A stretch of DNA of 64,000 nucleotides, from assembly GCF_001984155.1 (NCBI RefSeq), contig NZ_MTQO01000051.1, forward strand, positions 310,001 to 374,000. The letters are read 5' to 3'. The notes under the pieces are model-generated. The model searched no databases. It had not been told where the DNA came from and saw nothing but the letters and a program-made list of their open reading frames with translations. The DNA comes from Actinosynnema sp. ALI-1.44 (GTDB lineage: Bacteria; Actinomycetota; Actinomycetes; Mycobacteriales; Pseudonocardiaceae). Every line of letters begins with the position of its first letter. Position 1 is the stretch's first letter. Positions 34,328 through 42,885 of this stretch are shown piece by piece. Position numbers and translations under genes: made by a program.

Positions 34328-35941
34328 ATGTCCAGCGCGCTCACCGATCCGCCCCGCGTCCAGCCGACCACCCTGTTCCTCAGCGAGGGCTGGCTCGATC
34401 TGGCGTCCGCGGCGTTCGCCCCGATCCCGGTCGACGAGGACACGGCGACTCGTTTCGGCCTTGCCATCACGGATGCCCCCGCGGGCGTCGTCGACACCAT
34501 GGTGCTGGTCGTCGACATGCGGACCGGTGGTATCCGCTTCGACCGCCTCGCCGCGCCCGAGTCGGGCAACCCGACGCTGCGGCTCACACGCGAGGCCGCG
34601 GCTCGGCTGCTGCTCGGGTCGGCCGCCGACCGGGTGGGGGTCTTCGAAACCGGCCACAACCGGGTCAGCGGCAACTTGACCGAAGTGTTCTTCCTCGACC
34701 AGGTGCTGCAACACGACACCGGCGGTGTGCTGGCCAAGTTGCGAGCCCTGACCAAGGGACTGCCCGACGGGTTCGGCGCGCCCAGTTGGCCGCCGCCCGC
34801 GGCCGTCACCCCCGACGCGGACGACGCCGCCGCCGTGGCCGCCGCGACCGAGTCGTTGCCCCGGACGATGGCCCGGTTGCGCGCCGAGCTGGCAGTCTCC
34901 ACCCCAGGCGCCCAGCTCTACGTCTCGCGGCACGGCACACCCGTCGCCAACGTGGGGATGGGCACCGCCCGGCCCGGGGTGCCGTTCTCCCGCCGGTCCC
35001 CGACGTTGTGGTACTGCTGCGCCAAACCGTTCGCGTCGGTCGCTGTCGGGTGGCTGTGGGAACGCGGGCTGCTGGACCCGTACTCGCCGGTGTCCGCGTA
35101 CCTGCCCGACTACACCGGTGAAGGCAAGCAGACGCTCACCCTCGCGCAGCTGCTGACCCACACCGGTCCCGTGCCCACCGGGCGCGATCCGTTGCACGGC
35201 AGCCTGTTCGGGCCCGACGAGCAGCGCCGCACGCTGGTGCGGGCCATGCGCGTGCCGCGGCAGAGCGGGCCGCCGCGGGTGAACTACAGCCAGTGGTGGG
35301 CCTGGGTGCTGCTGGCCGAGGTCATCGAGGCGGTGGACGGCAGGGACTACGACCGGTTCGTCACCGAGACGATCCTGCGCCCGTGCGGCATCGCGGACAC
35401 CACCTACGTCCGGTTGACGGACACCGACTTCGACCGCGTCGGCGGGACGCTGCCGGTGCTGTACGTCAACGCGTCCGGCCGTCCCGCGCAGCCGACCTAC
35501 TGGTTCTCCAGCCGGGCGGCCACCACCTGCGCGCTGCCCGGCGTCAACACCAGGGGCCCGATGGCCGACCTCGGCCGGTTCCTGGAGACGCTGCTGGCGG
35601 GCGGCACCGCGCCGGGCGGGCGCATCCTCGCTCCGCCCACGGTCGCGGCGCTGGTGGCACGGCACCGCAACGGTGTCGCCGACCGGTTCGGCAACGCGGA
35701 CTGGGGACTCGGCTTCCGGCTCGAATGCAGGCACCTGAACCCGGACCTGACCAGCTTCAGCCGTTACGCCTCACCGAGGTCGTACGGCCACGAGGGCCTG
35801 TGGACCGCGGCGGCGTTCGCCGACCCGGACGCCGGGCTCGTGGTCGCCGTGCACCTCAACGGGAAAACCCGGCACGAGCAGCACCGCGAGCGGATCCTCG
35901 CCATCGGCGACGCGGTGTACGAGGACCTGGGGCTGGCGTGA
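34328..35941 (+). CDS. SCP2-like domain fused to a beta-lactamase-family hydrolase with CxxK in place of SxxK
   Basis: A 537-residue protein. Residues about 45-135 look like a sterol-carrier (SCP2)-like domain (TGGIRFDRLAAPESGNPTLRL, then LTEVFFLDQVLQ). Residues about 175-535 follow the class C beta-lactamase/serine esterase pattern. However, the catalytic SxxK reads Cys230-Cys-Ala-Lys233, the YxN motif reads Tyr320-Ser-Gln, and the third motif is His488-Glu-Gly. The nucleophile would therefore be a cysteine, which is rare in this family and fits acyl transfer better than fast hydrolysis. GGGGGAGA precedes the ATG at 34328. The stop overlaps the P450 start by four bases. The substrate is unknown. 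Confidence 0.8.
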   Translation: MSSALTDPPRVQPTTLFLSEGWLDLASAAFAPIPVDEDTATRFGLAITDAPAGVVDTMVLVVDMRTGGIRFDRLAAPESGNPTLRLTREAAARLLLGSAADRVGVFETGHNRVSGNLTEVFFLDQVLQHDTGGVLAKLRALTKGLPDGFGAPSWPPPAAVTPDADDAAAVAAATESLPRTMARLRAELAVSTPGAQLYVSRHGTPVANVGMGTARPGVPFSRRSPTLWYCCAKPFASVAVGWLWERGLLDPYSPVSAYLPDYTGEGKQTLTLAQLLTHTGPVPTGRDPLHGSLFGPDEQRRTLVRAMRVPRQSGPPRVNYSQWWAWVLLAEVIEAVDGRDYDRFVTETILRPCGIADTTYVRLTDTDFDRVGGTLPVLYVNASGRPAQPTYWFSSRAATTCALPGVNTRGPMADLGRFLETLLAGGTAPGGRILAPPTVAALVARHRNGVADRFGNADWGLGFRLECRHLNPDLTSFSRYASPRSYGHEGLWTAAAFADPDAGLVVAVHLNGKTRHEQHRERILAIGDAVYEDLGLA

Positions 35942-37119
35942 GCGGCCCGATCGTGGATCTCGGACCCGCGTCGTCCGGGCCCGCCTTCCACCCGACCGTG
36001 GACTGGCTGCGTACGCGGCGGCCGGTGTGCCAGGGTGTGCTGCCCGACGGCTCGGTGGTCTGGCTCGTCACCCGGTACGAGGACGTCCGGGCCGCGCTGG
36101 CCGACCCCCGGCTGTCGCTGAGCAAACGGCATGCCAAGGGCTGGAAGGGGTTCGGCCTGCCGCCGGAGCTGGACGCCAACCTGCTCAACATGGACGCGCC
36201 GGACCACACCCGGATCCGGCGCCTGGTCGCCCCGGCGTTCCGGCCCCACGCGATCGAGCGGTTGCGCCCGCGGGTGGAGCGGATCACCGAGGAGCTCGTG
36301 GCCGCACTGCGCCCGCTGCGCGAAACCGAACTGGTCGGCTCGTTCATCGAACCGCTGACGCTCAGGTCGGTGTGCGAGTTGCTGGGCGTCCCGCTCGACG
36401 ACCAGATGGACCTGCGGCGCTGGAACACCGAAATGCTGTCCGAGACCGAGGGCGCGCCAGAGGCCAGGGACAACATCGTGCGCCTGATGCGCCGACTGAT
36501 CCGGCGCAGGCGCACCGAACCGGGCGACGACCTCATCTCGCGGCTGGTGGTCGCGAGGGACCAGGACGGCGTGCTCAGCGAGGACGAGCTGACCTCGCTG
36601 ATATTCCTCGTGATGGTCGCGGGGTACATGAGCTCGGCCAACTTCATCGGCCTTGCCGTGCTGTCGCTGTGCGGCGACTCGGCGCAACTCGCGGCCCTGC
36701 GTTCCGGCGCGGCGCCCATCGGCCCGGCGGTGTCGGAGTTGCTGCGCTACGACACCCCGGAAGCCGTCGCACCCCGGCGGTTTCCCGTGGTCGACATGGA
36801 CATCGGCGGAGTGCGCATCCGGGCGGGGGAGCCGGTCGTCCTCGTGATCAGTTCGGCCAACCGCGACCCGCGACGGTTTCCCGACGCACAACGACTGGTG
36901 TTGGACCGCGCGGCCACGAACCTGAGTTTCGGGCACGGCCCGCACTACTGCCTCGGTGCCGCGTTGGCCCGGCTCCAGGCGGAGACCGGTATCGCGGCGC
37001 TGGTTCGATCCCTGCCGGGCCTGCGGCTCGCCCAGCCGGACGCGGAGCTGGTGTGGCTGCCCAGTTTCCGGTTCCGCGGCCTCTGCGAACTGCCCGTCAC
37101 ATGGGACACCGTCGCTTGA
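35938..37119 (+). CDS. Cytochrome P450 with a non-canonical I-helix
   Basis: A 393-residue bacterial P450. The heme-binding loop NLSFGHGPHYCLGAALARLQ is intact, the K-helix ExxR is in SELLRYDTPEAVAPRR, and the C-helix reads DAPDHTRIRRLVAPAF. The oxygen-activation helix reads MVAGYMSSANFIG, where the usual AGxDT/AGxET acid-alcohol pair is Met-Ser. This suggests unusual oxygen or proton handling, as in P450s doing couplings or peroxygenase-like steps. The GTG start at 35938 overlaps the hydrolase stop (GTGA). A mitosane-type ring oxidation is a reasonable but untested role. Confidence 0.9.
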   Translation: MSGPIVDLGPASSGPAFHPTVDWLRTRRPVCQGVLPDGSVVWLVTRYEDVRAALADPRLSLSKRHAKGWKGFGLPPELDANLLNMDAPDHTRIRRLVAPAFRPHAIERLRPRVERITEELVAALRPLRETELVGSFIEPLTLRSVCELLGVPLDDQMDLRRWNTEMLSETEGAPEARDNIVRLMRRLIRRRRTEPGDDLISRLVVARDQDGVLSEDELTSLIFLVMVAGYMSSANFIGLAVLSLCGDSAQLAALRSGAAPIGPAVSELLRYDTPEAVAPRRFPVVDMDIGGVRIRAGEPVVLVISSANRDPRRFPDAQRLVLDRAATNLSFGHGPHYCLGAALARLQAETGIAALVRSLPGLRLAQPDAELVWLPSFRFRGLCELPVTWDTVA

Positions 37120-37136
37120 CACACAGGAGGATGGTC

Positions 37137-38156
37137 GTGAAGCGCAAGATCCTGGGCGGAACGGGTATCTCGGTCAGCGAGTACGCGCTGGGCGCGATGA
37201 TGTTCAGCTCGTGGGGCGATCCCGATCCGGTGAACGGTGTGCGGGTCATCCACCAGGCACTGGACGCGGGCATCAACTTCGTGGACACCGCGGACATCTA
37301 CGGCGACGGGGAGTCCGAGCGGATCGTGGGGCAGGCCCTGCGCGGCAGGCGGGACGACGTCGTGGTCGCCACCAAGTTCCACGGGTCGATGGGGCCGGAT
37401 CCCAACCACGGCGGCAACTCCCGGCGCTGGATCACGCGTGCGGTGGAGGACAGCCTGCGCCGGTTGGCGATGGACCACATCGATCTGTACCAGGTGCACC
37501 GGCCGGATCCGAACACCGACATCGACGAGACCTTGTCGGCGTGTTCGGACCTGGTCCGATCCGGGAAGGTCCGCGCGATCGGCACATCGGCGTTCGCGGC
37601 GGAAGAGATCGTGGAGGCGCAGTGGGTCGCGCAGCAGCGCGGCCACGTCCGGTTCCGCAGCGAGCAACCCGCGTACTCCATCCTCGCCCGCAGCATCGAG
37701 GCCGACGTGCTCCCGACCGCGCGCCGCTACGGCATGGGCGTGCTCACCTGGGGTCCGCTCGGCGCGGGATGGCTGTCCGACAAGGAGATCCGTCCGGGTG
37801 TCGGCCGGGCCAGGCTGGAGGCGGACCGGTTCGACACGAGCACCCCGGCGATCGCGGCCAAGCAGGTGGCGGTCGGTGAGCTCAAGAAGGTCGCGGCGGA
37901 CGCGGGTCTGCCGCTGGCCCACCTGGCGGTCGCGTTCGTGCTGACGCACCCCGCGGTCACGTCGGTGCTCATCGGGCCGCGCACGCCGGAGCAGTTGGCC
38001 GACCTGCTCGCGGGCGCGGGTACCGTGCTCGACGAGGACACGCTCGACCGGATCGACGAGATCGTGCCACCGGGGACGGACCTGTTCCCGATGGATCGCC
38101 GTTTCGTCCCTGCGGCGCTGGCCGACAAGAAGGCGCGGCGGCGGCAGGGCGGATGA
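37137..38156 (+). CDS. Aldo/keto reductase
   Basis: A 339-residue NADPH-dependent aldo-keto reductase. It starts KRKILGGTGISVSEYALGAMMF and has the catalytic tyrosine region FVDTADIYGDGESERIVGQAL, the lysine strand VVVATKFHG, the DHIDLYQVHRPDP segment and the cofactor-binding SVLIGPRTPEQL. The GTG at 37137 has AGGAGG six bases upstream; the ATG at 37131 touches that site and is less likely. It lies 17 bases after the P450 and 12 bases before the toroid-fold gene. The substrate is probably a ketone or aldehyde in the pathway. Confidence 0.9.
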   Translation: MKRKILGGTGISVSEYALGAMMFSSWGDPDPVNGVRVIHQALDAGINFVDTADIYGDGESERIVGQALRGRRDDVVVATKFHGSMGPDPNHGGNSRRWITRAVEDSLRRLAMDHIDLYQVHRPDPNTDIDETLSACSDLVRSGKVRAIGTSAFAAEEIVEAQWVAQQRGHVRFRSEQPAYSILARSIEADVLPTARRYGMGVLTWGPLGAGWLSDKEIRPGVGRARLEADRFDTSTPAIAAKQVAVGELKKVAADAGLPLAHLAVAFVLTHPAVTSVLIGPRTPEQLADLLAGAGTVLDEDTLDRIDEIVPPGTDLFPMDRRFVPAALADKKARRRQGG

Positions 38157-38168
38157 GGAGGGGACCGG

Positions 38169-39065
38169 ATGGACGGGTGGCTTGACCGGGCCGAGTGGTT
38201 CGTGTGGCTGACGGGGCGGATTCTGGAACAGCACCGGTTCGCCTACCACTTCCTCGGCGGCAGCGCGGAGGCGGTCGAGGCCGCGCTGTTCGCCTTCGCC
38301 TGTCCGGCAGGCGGGTTCGGCTACGCGCTGGAGCCCGACCTGCGAGGTCCCGCGCCCGAGCCGCTCAGTACCGCGCTGGCGTTGCGGTTGCTCGAAGAGG
38401 TCGGCCGGTGCGGCGAGCGCGACACCACCGCGCTGCTCGCCCACCTGGAGCGGACGAGCACGCCGGACGGCGGCCTACCGGCCCGCAACCCCCAGCCAGG
38501 CAACTACCCGGCCGCCGCGGCCGTGCCCCCGATCGCCGACCCACCCGGTTCGCTGCAGTCGACCGGACCCGTCGTCGGGGTGCTGCGGGCAAGCGGCGTG
38601 CGGCATCCGTGGCTGGACAAGGCGACCGAGTTCTGCTGGACGGCCATCGATTCGGTGGAGCCCACGGACCCGTACGTCATCGAGGCGGCCGTGGCGTTCC
38701 TCGACCGAGCCGAGGACCGGGACCGGGCTCGTGCGGCTGCGAACCGACTGGGCGACCAGGTCAGGGGAAGGCGGCTCGCGGTGCTCGATCCGGCCGACGC
38801 GGACGCGTACCCGCTGCCGGCCGGATTCCCGCCCGGGTTGCACTTCTACCCGTACGACTTCGCCCACACACCGGATTCCCTGGCCGCGGAGTGGTTCACC
38901 GGGGAGGAGATGGACCGTTCGCTGGACCACCTGCGGTCCCGGCAGCTCGCGGACGGCGGCTGGGCGATGCGCTTCCCGGAGTGGGCGCCGGGGACCGCGT
39001 TGGAGTGGCGACCGATCCTGACCATCGAAGCGCTGCTGACGCTGCGTGCGTACGGTCGCCTGTAG
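38169..39065 (+). CDS. Prenyltransferase/squalene-cyclase-like alpha-toroid protein
   Basis: A 298-residue protein with repeated helix pairs and turn motifs of the terpenoid-cyclase toroid fold (CPAGGFGYALEPDL, STPDGGLPARNP, RQLADGGWAMRFPEW). It lacks the DxDD acid of hopene cyclases. Such short single-domain toroids occur beside biosynthetic or regulatory genes, with no known reaction. GAGGAGGGG precedes the ATG. It ends the plus operon. A binding or scaffold role is as likely as catalysis. Confidence 0.72.
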   Translation: MDGWLDRAEWFVWLTGRILEQHRFAYHFLGGSAEAVEAALFAFACPAGGFGYALEPDLRGPAPEPLSTALALRLLEEVGRCGERDTTALLAHLERTSTPDGGLPARNPQPGNYPAAAAVPPIADPPGSLQSTGPVVGVLRASGVRHPWLDKATEFCWTAIDSVEPTDPYVIEAAVAFLDRAEDRDRARAAANRLGDQVRGRRLAVLDPADADAYPLPAGFPPGLHFYPYDFAHTPDSLAAEWFTGEEMDRSLDHLRSRQLADGGWAMRFPEWAPGTALEWRPILTIEALLTLRAYGRL

Positions 39066-39070
39066 ACCCG

Positions 39071-39478
39071 TCACTCGAGGATGTCGTAGATCCGTTCCGG
39101 CTTGAGGCGCACGATCACGAGGTCGTGGTCCTTCGCGTTCTCCGGGGAGTACTCGGCGTACGGCATCCCCGTGTACTTGTAGGACAGTCGATCCATGATC
39201 GTGTCGTGACCGTCGTGGGTGAAGGTGACGGTACCCGAGATCGACGCGTAGCCGTACGGCGCGCCTGCCGGGTGCACGAGCAGGGTCATCCGCGGGTCAC
39301 GCAGCAGGTGCTTCTCCTTGTGGCTGCCGTGCAGGATCGCGAACCGCACCTCGTCGCCGTCACGCTCCAACCAGACCACCGACAGGTGCGGGCTGCCGTC
39401 GGCCTTGATCGTGGCGACGATCCCGAAGGTCGCGGAATCCAGTCTCTTCCTCAGCGGCTCGGACATGGTCACCGGCAT
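39071..39478 (-). CDS. PPOX-class F420-dependent oxidoreductase
   Basis: A 135-residue split-barrel flavin/F420 protein. FGIVATIKADGSPHLSVVWLERDGDEVRFAI is the family start, and HLLRDPRMTLLVH and YASISGTVTFT follow. Family members reduce quinones, enones or other acceptors with F420H2 and can protect against quinones. I use the ATG at 39478 because AAAGGAG lies seven bases upstream. The gene is convergent with the toroid-fold gene (five bases apart). Confidence 0.86.
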   Translation of the reverse strand: MPVTMSEPLRKRLDSATFGIVATIKADGSPHLSVVWLERDGDEVRFAILHGSHKEKHLLRDPRMTLLVHPAGAPYGYASISGTVTFTHDGHDTIMDRLSYKYTGMPYAEYSPENAKDHDLVIVRLKPERIYDILE

Positions 39479-39597
39479 GGCCGATGCTCCTTTCATCTGC
39501 GCTCCTGTCGGTGGAAACCTGGCCGGTCACGGTGGGGAGGAAGCCGATGCCTTGACCCGGCGCCGGTCGTGTGAACTGGTGTTCCAGAATGCGGAAT

Positions 39598-40385
39598 GTG
39601 AAGGTGGTGGTGCAGGTCAAGCTGCTGCCGACGCCCGCGCAGGCGGCGGCGTTGGCGGCGACTCTGCGCGGGTGCAACATGGCCGCTGATCGTGTGTCGG
39701 TGGTGGCGTTCGAGCGGAAGGTGTTCTCCCGCAACGACCTGCACAAGCTGGTGTATCCGGAGTTGCGGGCGGCGAGCCGGACGCGTTCGAACCTGTTGAC
39801 TGGATCGGTGTCGATCGGGGCATCGTCAACCACGCCACCACCTGCGACGGCGTGAATTTCTCGGGTCGTCGGTTGTCGCGGTATCGACGGTGGCACGCGC
39901 GTAGACGCCGGGAGTTGCAGGCGAAACGGACGAAGTCCGCGATCCGGCGGCTGAAACGGCGTGCCCGACGCGAGGCCCGGCATGCGCGGCATGTGAACCA
40001 CACGATCGGGAAGGAGGTAGTGGCCGTCGCGCAACGCACCGGTCGCGGGATCGCCCTGGAAGAACTGGGCGGTATCCGGGATCGGGTACGGCTTCGTCGC
40101 GACCAGCGGGCCACCCACGCCTCCTGGCCGTTTCACCATCTCGGTGACGTTCTCGCGTACAAGGCCCGCAAGGCCGGGGTGCCGGTGGTGACAGTGGACG
40201 CGCATTACACCTCTCAAACGTGTCCCCGGTGCGGGCATGTGGCCCGTACCCATCGCCCCACTCGGGAGCAGTTCTTGTGTCGTCAGTGTGGCCTCGCTGG
40301 ACCCGCTGACGTTGTCGCCGCCGTGAACGTTCGTAACCGGGCACGGCGAGCGTGGGTGTTGGTCAACGCACCCGCGCCCGCGTAG
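39598..40385 (+). pseudogene. tnpB: Remnant of an IS605/IS1341-type tnpB (RNA-guided nuclease), deleted and frameshifted
   Basis: The N-terminal TnpB segment (VKVVVQVKLLPTPAQAAALA) reads from the GTG at 39598 to about 39785. The sequence then jumps, in another frame, to DWIGVDRGIVNHATTCDG, the first RuvC aspartate region, at about 39795. From there the C-terminal half continues: GIALEELGGIRDRV, the zinc ribbon CPRCGHVARTHRPTREQFLC with its last CRQCG, and PADVVAAVNVRNRARRAW. About 120 residues between the two parts are missing compared with a 370-400-residue TnpB, so the protein is inactive. No TnpA gene is present. Confidence 0.85.
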
Positions 40386-40461
40386 ACCGTGGGTGGATGC
40401 GTCCCGCACGCCACACCCAGTGGCGCACGGAGAACGCGATCCGGCTTGAACGGCGCCGAGC

Positions 40462-40497
40462 CCCAAGCTCGGTCCTTCAGGGCCGAGAAGTTGACGT
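40462..40497 (+). mobile_element. Right end of the TnpB element (hairpin and GTTGAC terminus)
   Basis: The hairpin CTCGG-TCC-TTCA-GGG-CCGAG (40468-40487), followed by AAGTTGAC, is the right-end/omega-RNA 3' pattern I know from actinobacterial IS1341-type elements. The cytochrome P450 stop codon lies inside the hairpin loop, so the element supplies the last codons of that gene. I cannot define the left end. Confidence 0.6.
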
Positions 40498-41865
40498 CAC
40501 GGACTCATGAACACGGCGCGGCTCGGTCACCACCGGCAGCGGACCCATGGCCACCAGTGCCCTCGGTTCCGGCCGGACCCGCGTACCGGGCACCGCCCGC
40601 AGCCGCCAGCGCGCGGCGATCTCGGCGAGCGCCAGCGTGGTCTCCATGATCGCGAAGTTGTCGCCGATGCACTTGCGGCTGCCGGACCCGAACGGGATCA
40701 TCGCGCCGGACGGGATCTGCTTGGCCCGCTCGGGCAGCCAGCGGTCGGGATCGAAGGTGTCCGGGTCGGTGAACAGCCTCGGATCGCGTTGCAGCGCGTA
40801 GGAACTGTAGATCAGGATGGTTCCCGCGGGCAGCGGTTGACCACCGAGTTCGGTGTCCTGGCTGACGATCCTGGTCATCATCCAGCCCGGCGGGTACAGG
40901 CGGAGGACCTCGGTGATGACGCGGGTGGTGTACTCCAGTGACGGCAGGTCCTCGTACTCGAGCGGCCGGCCGCCGACCAGCCGGTCGGCTTCTTCGTGCA
41001 GCCGCCGCTCGCATTCGGGGTTGTCGTTGAGCAGGTGCACCGCCCAGCACAGGGCGGTCGCGGTCGTTTCCGTTGCCGCGGCGAGGAAGTTCATCACCAT
41101 GTCGTGCACTTCGACGTCCGACAGCGCGTCGCCGGTCTCGGTGTCGCGGGCCGCCAGCAGCTCGGACATCAGATTGTCGCCGTCGGCCCCGTCGCGCCTC
41201 GTCTCGGCGATGATCCGGTTCACCAGACCGTCCAGCCGGGCCCGTGCCGCCTCGAACCGGCGGTTGCCGGGCGTGGGCAGCTTGCTCAACCAGGCGAACG
41301 GCTGGACCACGCGCTGGTACATGCCCTCCATCACGACCGGCAGGTCGGTCAGCACCGACCGCATCTCGTCGCTGCCGATGGTGGTGGACAGCAAAACCTT
41401 CGCGCCGACCCTGGCGGTGACCGAGTGCAAGGCGTCGTTGAGCTCGACCACTTCACCCGGTCGCCAGGTGTCCATCTCCGCGTCGAGCTCGTCGCGCATC
41501 ACCGAGCTGTAGGAAGCGATCCGGTTGAGCCGGAACGAAGGCTGCGCCAACCTGCGCAGCCGCTTGTGGTCCCGGTACGGGCAGTTGCCGAGTGTGTTGC
41601 CCATCAACAACTTCGTCTTCTCGTAGAACGGGCCGCCCCAGTCGAAGGTGCGGGGATCACGCAGCAGCTTGGTGACCAGCTCCCTGTCGCACACCATGTA
41701 CGCGGGCTGGCGGCCGAGTCCGATCCGGACCAGATCGCCGTGCCGGTACAGCCCGGTCAGGAACTCCAGCGGGGTCCGGCGCAGCGGAACCATGTGCCCG
41801 AGCACCGGCAGCGCACCGGGCGCCGATGACACGGTCCACGACCGCGAAGTGTCGACGTCCTTCAC
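40477..41865 (-). CDS. Cytochrome P450 with C-terminus supplied by an inserted element
   Basis: A 462-residue P450 of the longer, pentalenene-oxygenase-like kind. It has the proline-rich start GALPVLGHMVPLRRTP, the I-helix FLAAATETTATALCWAVHLL with a normal acid-threonine pair, ExxR in ITEVLRLYPPGWMMTR, and the heme loop IPFGSGSRKCIGDNFAIMET. The last residues (VTSTSRP) come from the right end of the TnpB element, so the natural C-terminus has been changed slightly. The core ends before that point, and the enzyme is probably active. It follows the methyltransferase at 41887 by 21 bases in a minus-strand pair. Confidence 0.9.
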   Translation of the reverse strand: MKDVDTSRSWTVSSAPGALPVLGHMVPLRRTPLEFLTGLYRHGDLVRIGLGRQPAYMVCDRELVTKLLRDPRTFDWGGPFYEKTKLLMGNTLGNCPYRDHKRLRRLAQPSFRLNRIASYSSVMRDELDAEMDTWRPGEVVELNDALHSVTARVGAKVLLSTTIGSDEMRSVLTDLPVVMEGMYQRVVQPFAWLSKLPTPGNRRFEAARARLDGLVNRIIAETRRDGADGDNLMSELLAARDTETGDALSDVEVHDMVMNFLAAATETTATALCWAVHLLNDNPECERRLHEEADRLVGGRPLEYEDLPSLEYTTRVITEVLRLYPPGWMMTRIVSQDTELGGQPLPAGTILIYSSYALQRDPRLFTDPDTFDPDRWLPERAKQIPSGAMIPFGSGSRKCIGDNFAIMETTLALAEIAARWRLRAVPGTRVRPEPRALVAMGPLPVVTEPRRVHESVTSTSRP

Positions 41866-41886
41866 TGTTTCGCCTCCAGGGATCGA

Positions 41887-42720
41887 TCAGGCGGGCTTGC
41901 GTGCGACCACGACGACGTAGCCGAGTTCGGGGCAGGCACCGAACCGCTCGAGCGTGTCGACGAGCTCGTGGTACTCCCGCTCGCCGAGCTTGATGGTGTG
42001 GGTGTGCCAGGCTTTGCGCATGTTCTCCGCGGCGACCCGCCACGACGGCTGGACCGCTTCGGTGATGTCGGCGACCTCCACCACCTCGAGCCCGGCGGCA
42101 CGCACAAGCGACTCGTACTCCGCACGCGGCACGATCGGCGCGGTCTCGAAGGTCGTGGAGGCGGTCGCGAACAAGGCGGCTGTCGCCGGGTCGGTGATCG
42201 GCTGGCGGAGCATGAAATCGGTGACCACGACCCGCCCGCCCGGCCGCAGCACCCGCCCGATCTCGGCGTACGCGTTCGTCCGATCGGGAACATGGCAGAC
42301 CGACTCGATCGCGAACGCCGCGTCGAACGTCGCGTCATCGAACGGCATGTCCCGCATGTCGGCCACGGAGAAGGAGACGGTGCCCGCCAGTCCCCGCTTG
42401 TCGGCCAACTGCTGCGCGACCTGTACCTGGTACTCGCTGACCGTGACACCGCTGACCCGGACGCGGTGCTCGATCGCCACCTGGGTACTCGCGTTTCCGT
42501 TGCCCGAACCGACATCCAGCACGTGGTGCCCTGGCTTGAGCTCGCACCGCTTGACCACGACGTCGGTGAGCCGGTCCCCGGCCTCGGTCACGGTCTGCGG
42601 CACGTCCGGGCCTGCCCAGTAGCCGCCGTGCAGGTGGCCGCCGTGCGTTTCCGTCATCAGGTCGGTCATCCACTCGTACAGTTCGCGGACACCGTCGGAC
42701 GAGTGCGTGTCGGTGCTCAT
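41887..42720 (-). CDS. UbiE/Coq5-type SAM-dependent methyltransferase (second MitM/MitN-like)
   Basis: A 277-residue class I methyltransferase. HLHGGYWAGPDVPQTVTEAG, the SAM loop HVLDVGSGNGNASTQVA near residues 70-85, GVTVSEYQVQVAQ and RPGGRVVVTDFM match the family of the gene at 13597, with clear divergence. The similar length and the pairing with a P450 suggest a tailoring step, inferred as O- or N-methylation of the mitosane-type core. It is divergent from the carbamoyltransferase gene. Confidence 0.86.
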   Translation of the reverse strand: MSTDTHSSDGVRELYEWMTDLMTETHGGHLHGGYWAGPDVPQTVTEAGDRLTDVVVKRCELKPGHHVLDVGSGNGNASTQVAIEHRVRVSGVTVSEYQVQVAQQLADKRGLAGTVSFSVADMRDMPFDDATFDAAFAIESVCHVPDRTNAYAEIGRVLRPGGRVVVTDFMLRQPITDPATAALFATASTTFETAPIVPRAEYESLVRAAGLEVVEVADITEAVQPSWRVAAENMRKAWHTHTIKLGEREYHELVDTLERFGACPELGYVVVVARKPA

Positions 42721-42885
42721 CGTTCCCCTTCCCGATGGGTTTCGATGAAACGCTAGTGCCCCCGGCTTGAACCTCGCTCCAGCCGATCCGGCTCGACTCG
42801 TTGTATAGCACCGGGGTTTACCCTTCGAGGCAAGCGTTTCCCCGTCGATGTGGGCCTTCCCGAGGATCTGCTGGAGGAGAAGAAC
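42721..42885. promoter_or_regulatory. Divergent promoter region, methyltransferase-P450 / carbamoyltransferase
   Basis: A 165-base region. TTGTATAGC (42801-42809) contains TATA-like boxes on both strands and is the only AT-rich point. GGAGGAG just before 42886 is the ribosome site of the carbamoyltransferase and decides its start. Confidence 0.4.

Noticed and set aside
33008-35734. 908-codon open frame on the minus strand
   Set aside because: It lies opposite the LLM and CxxK-hydrolase genes and is rich in Arg, Gly and Pro with no motif: a shadow frame.
39598-40385. Functional IS605 element with working TnpB
   Set aside because: The tnpB frame is broken and lacks the middle section, and there is no TnpA. 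It can only be a remnant.
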